From NCBI GenBank assembly GCA_037481615.1, contig JBBFLI010000001.1: a stretch of 64,000 bases of DNA. One strand, 5' to 3'. Below, one piece after another: positions 32,594-41,413 of the stretch. A program made the translations under genes and the position numbers. Source of the DNA: SpSt-501 sp037481615 (GTDB lineage: Bacteria > Desulfobacterota > Desulfobacteria > Desulfobacterales > SpSt-501). The notes under the pieces were generated by a model. That model saw nothing but the letters and a program-made list of their open reading frames with translations, was not told the DNA's origin and did no database searches. Position 1 is the first letter of the stretch, and each line of letters begins with the position of its first letter.

Positions 32594-33909
32594 GCCCGGA
32601 GTTCGTCACCGCCCTGATGTTCGCCGGCCTCTTCGCGGGGATTTTCCTGGGGTATCCCACCGCATTCGTGCTGGGGGGCATCTCGATGGTCTTCGGCTGG
32701 GCCTTCATCGGCCCTGCGGTCTTCGGGCACTTCATCGTGCGCCTCGAAGGCGTGATGAAAAACTACGATCTGCTCGCCGTCCCGCTCTTTCTCTACATGG
32801 GCGTGTTCATGGAAAAGGCGGGGATCGCCGAGAGGCTCTACAGCGCCCTGCATCTGCTCCTGGGAGGGCTGCGCGGCGGGCTGGGCATCAGCACCATCAT
32901 CATCTGCGCGGTGTTCGCCGCCGCCACCGGGGTCGTCGGGGCCTCCGAGATCACCGTCGGCCTGATCGCCCTGCCGGCGATGCTCTCGCGCCAGTACGAC
33001 AAGGCGCTCGCCTGCGGGGCGATCTGCGCCGGCGGAACGCTCGGCATCCTGATCCCCCCGAGCGTCATGATCGTCATCTACGGACCGCTCGCCGGAATCT
33101 CGGTCGGAAAGCTCTTCCTGGCGGCCATCTTGCCCGGTCTGCTCCTGGCCGGCCTCTACATCCTCTACATCGCGATCCGTTGCTACCGGCGGCCCGGGGA
33201 CGGCCCGCCGCTCGCGGCGGAAGACCGGCGGGTCCCCGCGTCGCGCAAGCTGGCGCTGCTGGCGACCTCCATCCTGCCGCCCGCCGTGTTGATCCTGGCG
33301 GTTCTGGGAAGCATCTTTTTCGGCATCGCCGCGGTCACCGAGGCGGCCGCCGTCGGTGCGCTGGCGGGCATGCTGCTCGCCGCCTGTTACGGCCGGCTCA
33401 CCGCGGGACTCGTCCGCGACGCCTGTCTGCAGACGCTGCAGATCACGAGCATGATCCTCCTGATCGCCGTCTGCGCCGCGTTCTTTTCCACCGTCTTCGT
33501 CGCTCTCGGGGGGGATGACCTGATCCAGAAGCTCTTCGCCGGGCTGCCCTTCGGGAAATGGGGGTTTCTGCTCGGGTCCAATCTGCTGTTGATTCTCCTC
33601 GGCATGGTCATCGACTGGATCGGGATCGTCTTCATCATGGTGCCCCTGCTGACCCCGGCCGCGGCTTCCTTCGGCTTCGATCCGGTGTGGTTCGCCGCAC
33701 TCGTGATGGTGAACCTGCAGATCTCGTTTCTCACGCCGCCGTTCGCCTACTCCATCTTCTACCTGCGGGGCATTGCGCCCCCGGGTGTCACCACGGCCGA
33801 CATCTACCGCGGCGTGGTGCCCTTCGTGGGGCTGCAGGTCCTGGCGCTGTTGCTCTGCATCCTCTTCCCCGGTATCATCACCTTTCTGCCGGGGCTGATG
33901 AGGGGCTGA
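32590..33909 (+). CDS. dctM: TRAP transporter large permease (DctM family)
   Basis: This 439-residue membrane protein has the DctM layout of about 12 helices, with LIALPAMLSRQYDKALACGA and GTLGILIPPSVMIVIYGPLA typical of the family, and LGMVIDWIGIVFIMVPLLTP near the C-terminus. It forms the transport path with DctQ and takes substrate from the DctP receptor. The start overlaps the dctQ stop by 4 bp. The following gene (lutA-like) is 34 bp downstream on the same strand. Confidence 0.93.
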   Translation: MSPEFVTALMFAGLFAGIFLGYPTAFVLGGISMVFGWAFIGPAVFGHFIVRLEGVMKNYDLLAVPLFLYMGVFMEKAGIAERLYSALHLLLGGLRGGLGISTIIICAVFAAATGVVGASEITVGLIALPAMLSRQYDKALACGAICAGGTLGILIPPSVMIVIYGPLAGISVGKLFLAAILPGLLLAGLYILYIAIRCYRRPGDGPPLAAEDRRVPASRKLALLATSILPPAVLILAVLGSIFFGIAAVTEAAAVGALAGMLLAACYGRLTAGLVRDACLQTLQITSMILLIAVCAAFFSTVFVALGGDDLIQKLFAGLPFGKWGFLLGSNLLLILLGMVIDWIGIVFIMVPLLTPAAASFGFDPVWFAALVMVNLQISFLTPPFAYSIFYLRGIAPPGVTTADIYRGVVPFVGLQVLALLLCILFPGIITFLPGLMRG

Positions 33910-33943
33910 GCGCCGGCGCGGAGGCGGGGAAAGCCCAAAAACG

Positions 33944-34702
33944 ATGACCGGGAAAAAGGCCGTCACGCTTTTCGTGCCCTGCCTGGTGGACGCTTTCCGG
34001 CCCGAGGCCGCCGAAGCGGTGGTCGCCGTGTTCGAGCGGCTGGGCGTCGCCGTGGGGTACCCGGAGGGACAGACCTGTTGCGGGCAGCCGGCCTTCAACG
34101 CCGGCTACCGCGACGAGGCCCGCCGCGCGGCGCGGCGCTTTCTGCGCCTGTTCGCCGCCGCCGAGGCGGTCGTCTGCCCGTCGGGATCCTGTGTGGCCAT
34201 GGTGCGCCACCACTATCCGGCCCTCTTCGAGGAGGAGCCGGACTGGCGGGAACTCGCCCGGCGCACGGCCGCCCGGACCTTCGAGTTCACCGAATACCTG
34301 GTCGATGTCCTCGGCGCGGAAGATCTGGGGGCGTCGTTTGCGGGCCGGGTCACCTACCACGACTCCTGCCATCTCCTGCGCGGGCTGGGGGTCCGGCTGC
34401 AGCCGCGGCGCCTGCTCCGCCGCGTGAAGGGGCTCGAGTTCGTGGAGATGAAGAACGCCGATTGCTGCTGCGGTTTCGGGGGGGCCTTTTCCGTGAAATA
34501 CCCCGACATCTCGACCGCCCTGGTCGCGGACAAGATCGCCTGGATCCAGGAATCCGGCGCCGAGGCGGTGGTCGGCGGCGACCTGGGCTGTCTGCTCAAC
34601 ATCGAAGGCGCCCTGCGGCGTCGGGGGCTCCCGATCCGCGCCCTGCACATCGCCCAGGTGCTGGCCGGGGAGCGCTTCTCGCGGGAGGGGGCGAGGCCGT
34701 GA
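33944..34702 (+). CDS. lutA: L-lactate utilisation iron-sulfur protein (LutA/LldE family)
   Basis: This 252-residue protein has two cysteine-rich CCG domains: CCGQPAFNAGYRDEARRAA near residue 45 and CCCGFGGAFSVKYPDIS near 171, plus CPSGSCVAMVRHHYP and YHDSCHLLRGLG. These CCG modules, shared with heterodisulfide reductase and GlpC, bind an unusual iron-sulfur cluster. LutA works with LutB and LutC to oxidise L-lactate to pyruvate. All three are present here in order with overlapping starts. The TRAP transporter upstream would supply the substrate. Confidence 0.92.
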   Translation: MTGKKAVTLFVPCLVDAFRPEAAEAVVAVFERLGVAVGYPEGQTCCGQPAFNAGYRDEARRAARRFLRLFAAAEAVVCPSGSCVAMVRHHYPALFEEEPDWRELARRTAARTFEFTEYLVDVLGAEDLGASFAGRVTYHDSCHLLRGLGVRLQPRRLLRRVKGLEFVEMKNADCCCGFGGAFSVKYPDISTALVADKIAWIQESGAEAVVGGDLGCLLNIEGALRRRGLPIRALHIAQVLAGERFSREGARP

Positions 34703-36147
34703 GCGGCGTCCGGACCGAGCGTTACGTCGAGGAGGCGCGCCGCGGGATCGCCGACCCGGTGCTGCGCCGGGCGCTCTCCGGGCTCCAGGAGCGCTTCGGC
34801 CGGGGAACGGCCGAGGCCTACCGCCGCCTGCCCGAGGGGCCCGGCCTGCGGCAGACCGCGCACGCGATCCGCGAGAAGGCGATCGCCAACCTCGACCTCC
34901 TGCTCGAGCGGTTGGCCGCCCGCATCCGCGGAAACGGCGGGGAGGTCTTCTTCGCCGCCACCGCGGCGGAGGCCGTGTCCTACGGCGCGGAGGTCGCCCG
35001 CCGCCGGGGGGTGAAGCTCGCGGTCAAGGGCAAATCCATGGTGACCGAGGAGATCGGCCTCAACCCCGTGCTCGCAGCCCAGGGGGTCGAGGTGGTCGAA
35101 ACCGACCTCGGCGAATACATCATCCAGCTCGCCGGCGAAACCCCCTCGCACATCATCGCGCCGGCGATCCACAAGACGAGAAACGAGGTCGCCGAGCTCT
35201 TCGTGCAAAAACTCGGCATCCCGCACACGACCGACCCGCCGCGGCTCACCCACGCCGCCCGCCGCGCCCTGCGGGAGAAGTTTCTCGCCGCCGACCTGGG
35301 GATCTCCGGGGTGAACCTCGCCTGTGCGGAGACGGGCCACATCTCGACCGTCTCGAACGAAGGCAACATCCGCATGGCGACGACGCTGCCGCGGGTGCAC
35401 ATCGCCTTCATGGGCATGGAGCGGGTCGTCGCCCGGCTGGACGAGTACGAGATCCTGCTGCGCCTCCTCTGCCGCGGCGCCTCGGTCCAGGACATCGGGA
35501 CTTACGTGAGCTTCATCGGCGGCCCGCGGCGGCCGGAGGAAACCGACGGCCCCGAGGAATTCCATCTCGTCGTCGTGGACAACGGCCGCAGCCGCATGCT
35601 CGCCGACCCCCGCTTCCGCGAGATGCTCTCCTGCATCCGCTGCGCGGCCTGCCTGAACGTATGCCCGGTCTACGGGCGGATCGGCGGCCATGCCTACGGT
35701 TTCGCCTACTCGGGGCCGGTGGGGGCGGTGGTCACCCCGCTGCTGACCGGGGTGCGCCGCGGGCGCGACCTCTGCCTCGGGGAGACGCTCTGCGGGGCCT
35801 GCAAGGACGCCTGCTCGATGGACATCGATCTGCCCCGCATGCTGCTCGAGCTGCGCGCCCTCCTGGCCGCGGGGGACGCTTCCTGGGGGGTCGAGCCGAC
35901 CGGCGGGCTCGAGGGGCGCGCCTGGAAGCTCTGGGCGGGGCTCGTTTCGCACCCCGGGCTCTACGAAGGGCTCCTGCGGGCGGCGGCGCTCCTCCAGCGG
36001 CTCCTGCCGCACGGGGGCGCGGGGTGGATCCGCAGGCTTCCGCCGCCCTTTTCCGGCTGGACGCAGAGCCGCGATTTCCCGCCGGTCGCCCGGGAAACCT
36101 TCCGTGCCCGGTGGGCGAAGCGGCGGCAGGAGGCGGGCCGTGGCTGA
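34699..36147 (+). CDS. lutB: L-lactate utilisation iron-sulfur protein (LutB/LldF family)
   Basis: This 482-residue protein probably starts at GTG 34699 in a GTGA overlap with lutA. It has a LUD domain (RRGVKLAVKGKSMVTEEIGL, ACAETGHISTVSNEGNIRMA) and a two-cluster ferredoxin region, CIRCAACLNVCPVYGRIGGH and CGACKDACSMDID. That is the LutB layout; the C-terminal about 90 residues are more variable. It transfers electrons in lactate oxidation together with LutA and LutC. The ending overlaps the lutC start by 8 bp. Confidence 0.92.
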   Translation: MSGVRTERYVEEARRGIADPVLRRALSGLQERFGRGTAEAYRRLPEGPGLRQTAHAIREKAIANLDLLLERLAARIRGNGGEVFFAATAAEAVSYGAEVARRRGVKLAVKGKSMVTEEIGLNPVLAAQGVEVVETDLGEYIIQLAGETPSHIIAPAIHKTRNEVAELFVQKLGIPHTTDPPRLTHAARRALREKFLAADLGISGVNLACAETGHISTVSNEGNIRMATTLPRVHIAFMGMERVVARLDEYEILLRLLCRGASVQDIGTYVSFIGGPRRPEETDGPEEFHLVVVDNGRSRMLADPRFREMLSCIRCAACLNVCPVYGRIGGHAYGFAYSGPVGAVVTPLLTGVRRGRDLCLGETLCGACKDACSMDIDLPRMLLELRALLAAGDASWGVEPTGGLEGRAWKLWAGLVSHPGLYEGLLRAAALLQRLLPHGGAGWIRRLPPPFSGWTQSRDFPPVARETFRARWAKRRQEAGRG

Positions 36148-36988
36148 AGGGCGCGGGGAGAGGCTTTTTTTCGAAACCCTTCGCCGGGCGCTCGGCCGCC
36201 CGCCGCAGGCGACCCGCCCGGCGGAGGACCTCTTCCCGCAGGAGCCTTCGGCGCAGGATCTGCGGCTCCTCGCCGCCGTTTCCGGCCGGTCGGAGCGGGA
36301 GCGGGAAGAGCTCGTCGCGCGCCTTTTCGCTGCCGCCGCACCGCTCCATCTCCAGGTGGAGGCGGTCGCCGGCTTCGCCTCCGCGCGCGAGATCGTCTTG
36401 CGGCTCGTCGCGGAGAAGACCCCGGAATGGGGCGGGGAAAAACAGCTCGTCGCCTGGAGGCACCCGCTCATCGAGGGCCTGGGCTTGACGGAGCCGCTCG
36501 CCCGGCAGGGGATCCCCCTCTGGATCACCCACCCGCTCGATCCGGGGCTCGCCCCGGAGGCCGCGGCCGAAGAGCGCCGCCGGCAGCGCTCCCGGATCGC
36601 CGCTTCCTTCATCGGCGTCACCACCGCCGATTTCTGCCTCGCCGAGACGGCGACCGTCGTCCTGCGGAGCCGGCCGGGGGAGCCCCGCTCGGTCGCGCTG
36701 CTCCCCTCGATCCACATCGCCCTCGTCCGCCGGGGGCAGATCCTCGCCGACATGAAAGAACTCTTCGCGCTGCTCCGCTGGGAGGAGCGTTTTCGCGGCG
36801 AGGGGCTCTCCCCCTATCTTTCCTTCATCTCGGGGCCGAGCAAGACCGCCGACATCGAGGCCACCATGGTGCACGGCGCCCACGGGCCCCGGGAGATGTA
36901 CCTTCTGATCCTGCCGGACGAGACGCCGGACGCCCCTCACGGTCGGCCCGCGCAAACCCCGTCGTCTCCGGAGGCCGGGGCCGCTTGA
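36140..36988 (+). CDS. lutC: LUD-domain lactate utilisation protein (LutC family)
   Basis: This 282-residue protein probably starts at GTG 36140, inside the end of lutB. It carries the LUD-domain features GVTTADFCLAETATVVL, SIHIALVRRGQILADMKELF and FISGPSKTADIEATMVHGAH. Most LutC proteins are about 200-240 residues, so this copy has an extended N-terminal part (residues 1-80). It completes the LutABC lactate oxidation set. LutC lacks Cys clusters, as expected. It is the last gene of the TRAP-Lut unit. Confidence 0.88.
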   Translation: MAEGRGERLFFETLRRALGRPPQATRPAEDLFPQEPSAQDLRLLAAVSGRSEREREELVARLFAAAAPLHLQVEAVAGFASAREIVLRLVAEKTPEWGGEKQLVAWRHPLIEGLGLTEPLARQGIPLWITHPLDPGLAPEAAAEERRRQRSRIAASFIGVTTADFCLAETATVVLRSRPGEPRSVALLPSIHIALVRRGQILADMKELFALLRWEERFRGEGLSPYLSFISGPSKTADIEATMVHGAHGPREMYLLILPDETPDAPHGRPAQTPSSPEAGAA

Positions 36989-37102
36989 CACCGCCGCGCC
37001 CTCTCCGGTAAGCGTGCCGCATCCCGGGCGGCGAGGTCCTGCCGGGGATCCTCCTTCCGTCGAGGCGGAGGCGGTGTTTTCGACCGCAGGGAAGAAGCCC
37101 AG

Positions 37103-37588
37103 ATGAAAACGCGTGATATCGCCCGGGCGGCGGTGCTGGTGGCCCTCGCGGTCGCCCTTTCGCCGCTCTTCATCCCCGTCGGGATCGCCAAGTGCTATCC
37201 CGCCCAGCACATGGTGAACGTGCTCGCCGCGGTCCTCCTGGGTCCCGGCTACGCCGTCTGGGTCGCCTTCTGCGCCGCCCTGCTGCGCAACCTGCTGGGA
37301 TTGGGGACGCTGCTCGCATTCCCGGGGGGCATGATCGGCGCGCTGCTCGCCGGGCTGGCCTTCCGTCTCTTCCGCAGGAGCTGGGCGGCGGCCCTGGGCG
37401 AGGTGATCGGGACCGGTTTCCTCGGGGCGCTCGCCTCGGCCTGGGTCGTCGCCCCCCTGCTGCTGAAGAAGGCCGTCGCCGCGGGCACCCTGATCGTCGC
37501 TTTCAGCCTGAGCGCCGTTGCCGGCGCCCTGATCGCGCTCCTGCTCCTCCAGGTCCTGCGAAAGGCCGGGCTGTGGCGGCCGGCGTAG
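37103..37588 (+). CDS. thiW: ECF transporter substrate-specific component, ThiW family
   Basis: This 161-residue membrane protein starts MKTRDIARAAVLVALAVALS and has five or six hydrophobic segments. GIAKCYPAQHMVNVLAAVLLGPGYA and LRNLLGLGTLLAFPGGMIGA match ThiW, the S component predicted to take up the thiazole precursor of thiamine. The next gene encodes ECF ATPases plus EcfT in one chain, and thiE lies convergently at the other end, supporting the role. ThiW genes elsewhere are often controlled by a TPP riboswitch; none is seen in 36989-37102. AGGGAAGAAG precedes the ATG. Confidence 0.87.
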   Translation: MKTRDIARAAVLVALAVALSPLFIPVGIAKCYPAQHMVNVLAAVLLGPGYAVWVAFCAALLRNLLGLGTLLAFPGGMIGALLAGLAFRLFRRSWAAALGEVIGTGFLGALASAWVVAPLLLKKAVAAGTLIVAFSLSAVAGALIALLLLQVLRKAGLWRPA

Positions 37589-39747
37589 AGGCCAGGGGCA
37601 TCGCCTACCGCGACGGCTCCGGGGAGTTGCTCCTGCGCGATCTCACGCTTCGGGTCGACCCCGGGACCTACGCCGTCGTCTTCGGCGAAAACGGCGCCGG
37701 GAAATCCACCTTCGCCTATCTCCTGAGCGGGCTCATCCCGCATTTCTTCGGCGGCGATCTCCAGGGCGAAATCCGTCTGAACGGTCTCGACCCCCGCCGC
37801 CTGGGGCCGGCCGAGCTTTTTCACCGCGTGGGGCTGGTGCTCCAGAACACGGACGCCCAGCTCTTCGGCAGCACGGTGGAGGCCGATCTCGCGTTCGGTC
37901 TGCAGAACCTGGGCCTGTCGCCGACGGTCGCGGCTTCGCGCATCGCCGCCGCGGCCCGCGACCTCGGGATCGAGCACCTCCTTTGGCGCCCCCCGGAAGC
38001 GCTCTCCGGCGGGGAACGAAGGCTGGCCGCCATCGCCTCGGTGCGGGTGCTCGACCCCGAGGTCCTGGTTCTCGATGAGCCTTTCGCGGACCTCGACTGG
38101 GTCTTCCGCGGCCGGGTGGAGCGGCTGCTTGCCGAGCTCCACGCCGGGGGACGAACGGTGCTCGTCCTCGAGCATCGCGAAGGCGCCTTCCTCGAGGATG
38201 CGGAGGTGCTCCTCGTCTTCGAGCAGGGCTCCTGCACCGCAAGCGGCCCGGCGCGGGAGGCGAGGCGGCAACTGGCGGCGAAGGGCCTGCTTCCCTCCTA
38301 CCCCCCCCGCCCCCCCGGAGGGGGGGCGACGGGGGAGCCGCTGCTCTCCGCCGAGGGCCTTCGGGCGGACCTCGGCGGGGCCACGATCCTTTCCTCCGTT
38401 TCGCTTGCGCTCCGCGCGGGCGAGGTGGTCGCCCTTGTGGGACGAAACGGGGCGGGGAAATCGAGCCTCCTCCGCGTTCTGGCCGGAATCGCCCGCCCGA
38501 CCGCGGGAAGGGTCCGCATCGGAGGTGAAGACCTGTTTCGCTTCCCGCCCCGTGAGCGGGCCCTCCGGGTCGGGATCTGCTTTCAGAACCCGAACGACCA
38601 GTTCTTCAGAGCGACAGTACGCGAGGAACTCGAGGTCGGTTTCCGGCTGCGGGGCAAAGGGCCCGTCGACGACGCCTCGGCCGCCGCCTGCTGGCCGGGC
38701 ATCGAGGCGATCCTCGATCGCTCGCCCCACCGCCTGAGCGAGGGGGGGAAGAAACAGGCCGCGATCGCCGCCGTCCTGGCGGCGGAGCCGGCGGTTCTCC
38801 TGCTGGATGAGCCGACCGTGAGCCAGGACGCCCGCGGCAAGGAGGCGCTCGCCCGCCGCATCGGCGATCTCGCCCGGCGCGGGGCGGCGGTCCTGGTGGC
38901 CACCCACGACCTCTCCTTTGCGGCCGCCGTCGCCCACCGGGCGATCCTTCTCGAGCGGGGAAAAGTCCAGGCGGAGGGGACGGTGGAGGAGATCGCCGCC
39001 CGGCTGACCCCCGCGGCGGCGGCGGGGGAAGGGACGGGCGGCCCGACTCCGCCCGCGCCGCGTCCGGCAGGCCGTGAGCTTCACCCCTTCGCCGGGCTCG
39101 CCCTGCTTGCCGCCGGACTGGTAGCGCTCTTGACCGCCCGGGAGGCGGTTACGCAGGCGGGGGTCGCCGCCTGGGCCGCCGCACTTCTTGTCTTCGGCAC
39201 CGGCGGCCCCGCCCAGGGAGCGGCGGTGTTGCGCCGCTCGGGCGGGGTGCTCCTGCTGGCGGCGGCCGGCGGGTTGCTCTTCTTCGGGCCCGCCGAGGCG
39301 GGTTTTCTCCTCCTGCGGCTCGTCGGCCTGCTTTCCGTTTCGGCCGCCTGCCTGGGCGCTCTTTCCCCCGAGGCGCTCGCCGCCGCACTGCACCGGCTCC
39401 GCGTGCCGGAAGGCGTGGGGTTTCTGCTGACGGCCGGGATGCGTTACGTCCCCCGGATCGAGAACGCCCTCCGGGCGATCCGCGACGCCCAGCAGGCCCG
39501 GGGCATCGACCTCAGGCTCCGCCCCGGCAATCTCGCGCGGCTCACGGCGCTCTTCGTGCCCCTGCTCGTCCAGGGGCTGCGTCTTGCGGACGAGCTGGCG
39601 CTGGCCATGGAGGCGCGCGGGATTTCGAGCCCCCGCCGCCGCCCGCCGGAGCTTCCCCGCTTCTCGCGCCGCGACGGGCTGCTGCTCGCCGGGGGGCTCC
39701 TGCCCTTACTGGCGCTTGCCGCCCGGGAATTTTTCGCAGGCGGCTAG
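37573..39747 (+). CDS. Single-chain ECF transporter energising module: EcfA-EcfA-EcfT fusion
   Basis: This 724-residue protein starts at GTG 37573, inside the end of thiW. It has two ABC ATPase domains and a CbiQ/EcfT membrane domain. ATPase 1 has Walker A GENGAGKST (38-46), LSGGERRLAAIASVRVLDPE and VLVLDEPFADLD. ATPase 2 has GRNGAGKSS (about 290), a degenerate signature LSEGGKKQAAIAA and VLLLDEPTVSQD. From about residue 505 come five or so helices with the two Ala-Arg-Gly coupling motifs QQARGI (about 640) and MEARGI (about 679). Usually these are two or three proteins. It should energise ThiW. The last 42 bp overlap thiE on the other strand. Confidence 0.9.
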   Translation: MAAGVEARGIAYRDGSGELLLRDLTLRVDPGTYAVVFGENGAGKSTFAYLLSGLIPHFFGGDLQGEIRLNGLDPRRLGPAELFHRVGLVLQNTDAQLFGSTVEADLAFGLQNLGLSPTVAASRIAAAARDLGIEHLLWRPPEALSGGERRLAAIASVRVLDPEVLVLDEPFADLDWVFRGRVERLLAELHAGGRTVLVLEHREGAFLEDAEVLLVFEQGSCTASGPAREARRQLAAKGLLPSYPPRPPGGGATGEPLLSAEGLRADLGGATILSSVSLALRAGEVVALVGRNGAGKSSLLRVLAGIARPTAGRVRIGGEDLFRFPPRERALRVGICFQNPNDQFFRATVREELEVGFRLRGKGPVDDASAAACWPGIEAILDRSPHRLSEGGKKQAAIAAVLAAEPAVLLLDEPTVSQDARGKEALARRIGDLARRGAAVLVATHDLSFAAAVAHRAILLERGKVQAEGTVEEIAARLTPAAAAGEGTGGPTPPAPRPAGRELHPFAGLALLAAGLVALLTAREAVTQAGVAAWAAALLVFGTGGPAQGAAVLRRSGGVLLLAAAGGLLFFGPAEAGFLLLRLVGLLSVSAACLGALSPEALAAALHRLRVPEGVGFLLTAGMRYVPRIENALRAIRDAQQARGIDLRLRPGNLARLTALFVPLLVQGLRLADELALAMEARGISSPRRRPPELPRFSRRDGLLLAGGLLPLLALAAREFFAGG

Positions 39748-40356
39748 CAGCCGGCGGAGGGCGGCCGCGGGGTCGGGGGCTTGGTTGACGGCGGAGATCA
39801 CCGCACAAAAGCGCGCCCCGGCGGCGAAGACTTCGCGCACCGAGGCTTCCGTGATCCCGCCGATCGCGACCACGGGGAGCGAGACCGCCTCCACGACCCG
39901 GCGCAGGCCCTCGAGGCCGATCACCTTCGCGTCGCGCTTCGTCCCCGTGGGAAAGACGGAGCCGGCGCCGATGTAGGCGGCGCCGGCCGCCTCCGCCCGC
40001 CGGGCCTCCTCGGGCGTGCGGGCCGAGACGCCGACGAGCATCCCCGGGGGGGCGCGGCGCACGACCTCGCGGGCGTCGAGATCCTCCTGCCCCACGTGGA
40101 CGCCGTCGGCGCCGATGGAAAGGGCGATCTCCACGCGGTCGTTCACGATGAGGAGGGCGCCCTCGCAGGCGCGGACCTGCTTGAGCATTTCGCGCGCGAG
40201 GTCCCGGAACTCGTCGTCGGGGGCGGTCTTGTGGCGGAGCTGGATGACGCGTGCGCCGGCGTCGAGCAGCAGGCGGCAGAGCGCCGGCGTGTCGGCGAAG
40301 CAGTAGATCCGCGCGCGCGTGCGCCGGAAGATTTCCCGCGGCGTCGGGCGGTTCAC
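39706..40356 (-). CDS. thiE: Thiamine-phosphate synthase
   Basis: This 216-residue TIM-barrel enzyme joins hydroxymethylpyrimidine diphosphate and thiazole phosphate into thiamine phosphate. Visible motifs are GARVIQLRHKTAPDDEFRDL, LLIVNDRVEIALSIGADGVH-VGQED, AYIGAGSVFPTGTKRDA and PVVAIGGITEASV, in family order. The likely start is GTG 40356, overlapping the stop of the cupin gene (GTGA). It is convergent with the ECF fusion gene; their 3' ends overlap by 42 bp. The setting supports a thiazole salvage role. Confidence 0.92.
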   Translation of the reverse strand: MNRPTPREIFRRTRARIYCFADTPALCRLLLDAGARVIQLRHKTAPDDEFRDLAREMLKQVRACEGALLIVNDRVEIALSIGADGVHVGQEDLDAREVVRRAPPGMLVGVSARTPEEARRAEAAGAAYIGAGSVFPTGTKRDAKVIGLEGLRRVVEAVSLPVVAIGGITEASVREVFAAGARFCAVISAVNQAPDPAAALRRLLAACEKFPGGKRQ

Positions 40357-40691
40357 GGGACGGGGTTCCGCCAGTCGTCGCGGACCGGCGCGAAGGCTTC
40401 GACCACCTCGGCCGGGCCCTCCAGGCAGCGGGCCGAGTGCACCGTGCCCGCCGGGATCCACCAGGCCTCGCCCGCCGCCACCGTGCGCGTAACCCCCCCG
40501 ATGGTCAGCTCCATCCGTCCCTGGAGCAGCATCCCCATTTGCTCGTGGGGATGGGCGTGGGCGGCGAGCGGCGTCCCCGGGGCAAAGCGGAAGTGGGCGA
40601 GGCTCATGCGCTCGCCATGGATCGCCCGCAGCTCGATTCCCGGGGCGGGGGTGCGGGGCGGGGTCTTCGTCAGGGGGTGAAAGGGGTCCAT
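40353..40691 (-). CDS. Small cupin-domain protein
   Basis: This 112-residue protein is a single cupin barrel: HFRFAPGTPLAAHAHPHEQM with the metal-binding His/Glu set (H-x-H-x3-E), GMLLQGRMELTIGGVTRTVA and AWWIPAGTVHSARCLEGPAE with the second His. Small cupins can be isomerases, dioxygenases or sensors, so no reaction is assigned. It ends in a 4-bp overlap with thiE and probably shares its transcript; a link to thiamine metabolism is only positional. Confidence 0.8.
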   Translation of the reverse strand: MDPFHPLTKTPPRTPAPGIELRAIHGERMSLAHFRFAPGTPLAAHAHPHEQMGMLLQGRMELTIGGVTRTVAAGEAWWIPAGTVHSARCLEGPAEVVEAFAPVRDDWRNPVP

Positions 40692-40713
40692 CGACCGCGT
40701 CCTCCCGAGGGGT

Positions 40714-41409
40714 TCACAGGCCGCAGAAGCGGCGCACGTCGGCGTTTTCCATGAGTTCGGCGACCGGCCCCTCGCAGCGGATGCGGCCGTTGTCGATCAC
40801 GTAGCCGTAATCGCTCAGCCCGAGGGTGAAGCGGATGTTCTGCTCGGCCAGGAGCACGGTGAGGCCGAGCTCCTTCAGGCGGCGGATGCGCTCGCCCAGG
40901 GACTGCACGAGCAGGGGCGCGAGCCCCTCGGTCGGCTCGTCGAGGAGCAGGAGCCGCGGGTTGGTCATCAGGGCGCGGGCGATGGCGAGCATCTTCTGCT
41001 CCCCCCCGCTCAACAGCCCCCCCTTGCGGCGGTCCATCGCGCGCAGGGCGGGGAAGAGCTCGTAGACCTTCTGCTTGTCCCAGCGGACCCGACCGGGGCC
41101 CTCGCGGGCGGCGATTTCGAGGTTTTCGCCGACCGTGAGGTCGGCGAAGATCCGCCGGTCGTCGGGCACGTAGCCGATCCCGCGGCGGGCGCGGAGAAAG
41201 GCGGGCTCCCGCTGGATCTCCTCCCCGTTCCAGAGAATCTTCCCCCGCGCCGGCGGGGCGAGCCCGAGGATGCTCTTGAGGGTGGTCGTCTTGCCGGCGC
41301 CGTTGCGCCCCAAGAGGCAGACGACGCTGCCCTCGGCCACCCGCAGGGAGACCCCGAAGAGGATGTGGCTCAGGCCGTAGAAGGTGTGGATGTCGCGGAC
41401 CTCGAGCAT
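40714..41409 (-). CDS. livF: Branched-chain amino acid-type ABC transporter ATPase (LivF family)
   Basis: This 231-residue ATPase has Walker A GRNGAGKTTTLKSILGL, the signature LSGGEQKMLAIARALMTNPR, Walker B LLLLDEPTEGLAP and switch His-like Q in LLAEQNIRF, as usual in LivF. YGLSHILFGVSLRVAEGSVV at the N-terminus is also LivF-like. It is the last gene of a five-gene operon on the minus strand with livG 4 bp upstream. The system imports hydrophobic amino acids, amides or organic acids. Confidence 0.93.
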   Translation of the reverse strand: MLEVRDIHTFYGLSHILFGVSLRVAEGSVVCLLGRNGAGKTTTLKSILGLAPPARGKILWNGEEIQREPAFLRARRGIGYVPDDRRIFADLTVGENLEIAAREGPGRVRWDKQKVYELFPALRAMDRRKGGLLSGGEQKMLAIARALMTNPRLLLLDEPTEGLAPLLVQSLGERIRRLKELGLTVLLAEQNIRFTLGLSDYGYVIDNGRIRCEGPVAELMENADVRRFCGL

Positions 41410-41413
41410 GGGG

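Noticed and set aside
36989..37102. Possible TPP riboswitch before thiW
   Set aside because: The conserved CUGAGA and the second thi-box segment are not found in this 114-bp spacer, so I do not call one.
37192..37572. N-terminal extension of the ECF fusion frame upstream of GTG 37573
   Set aside because: The extra residues lie entirely antisense-frame to thiW, are Arg/Pro-rich and precede the normal ABC-domain start.
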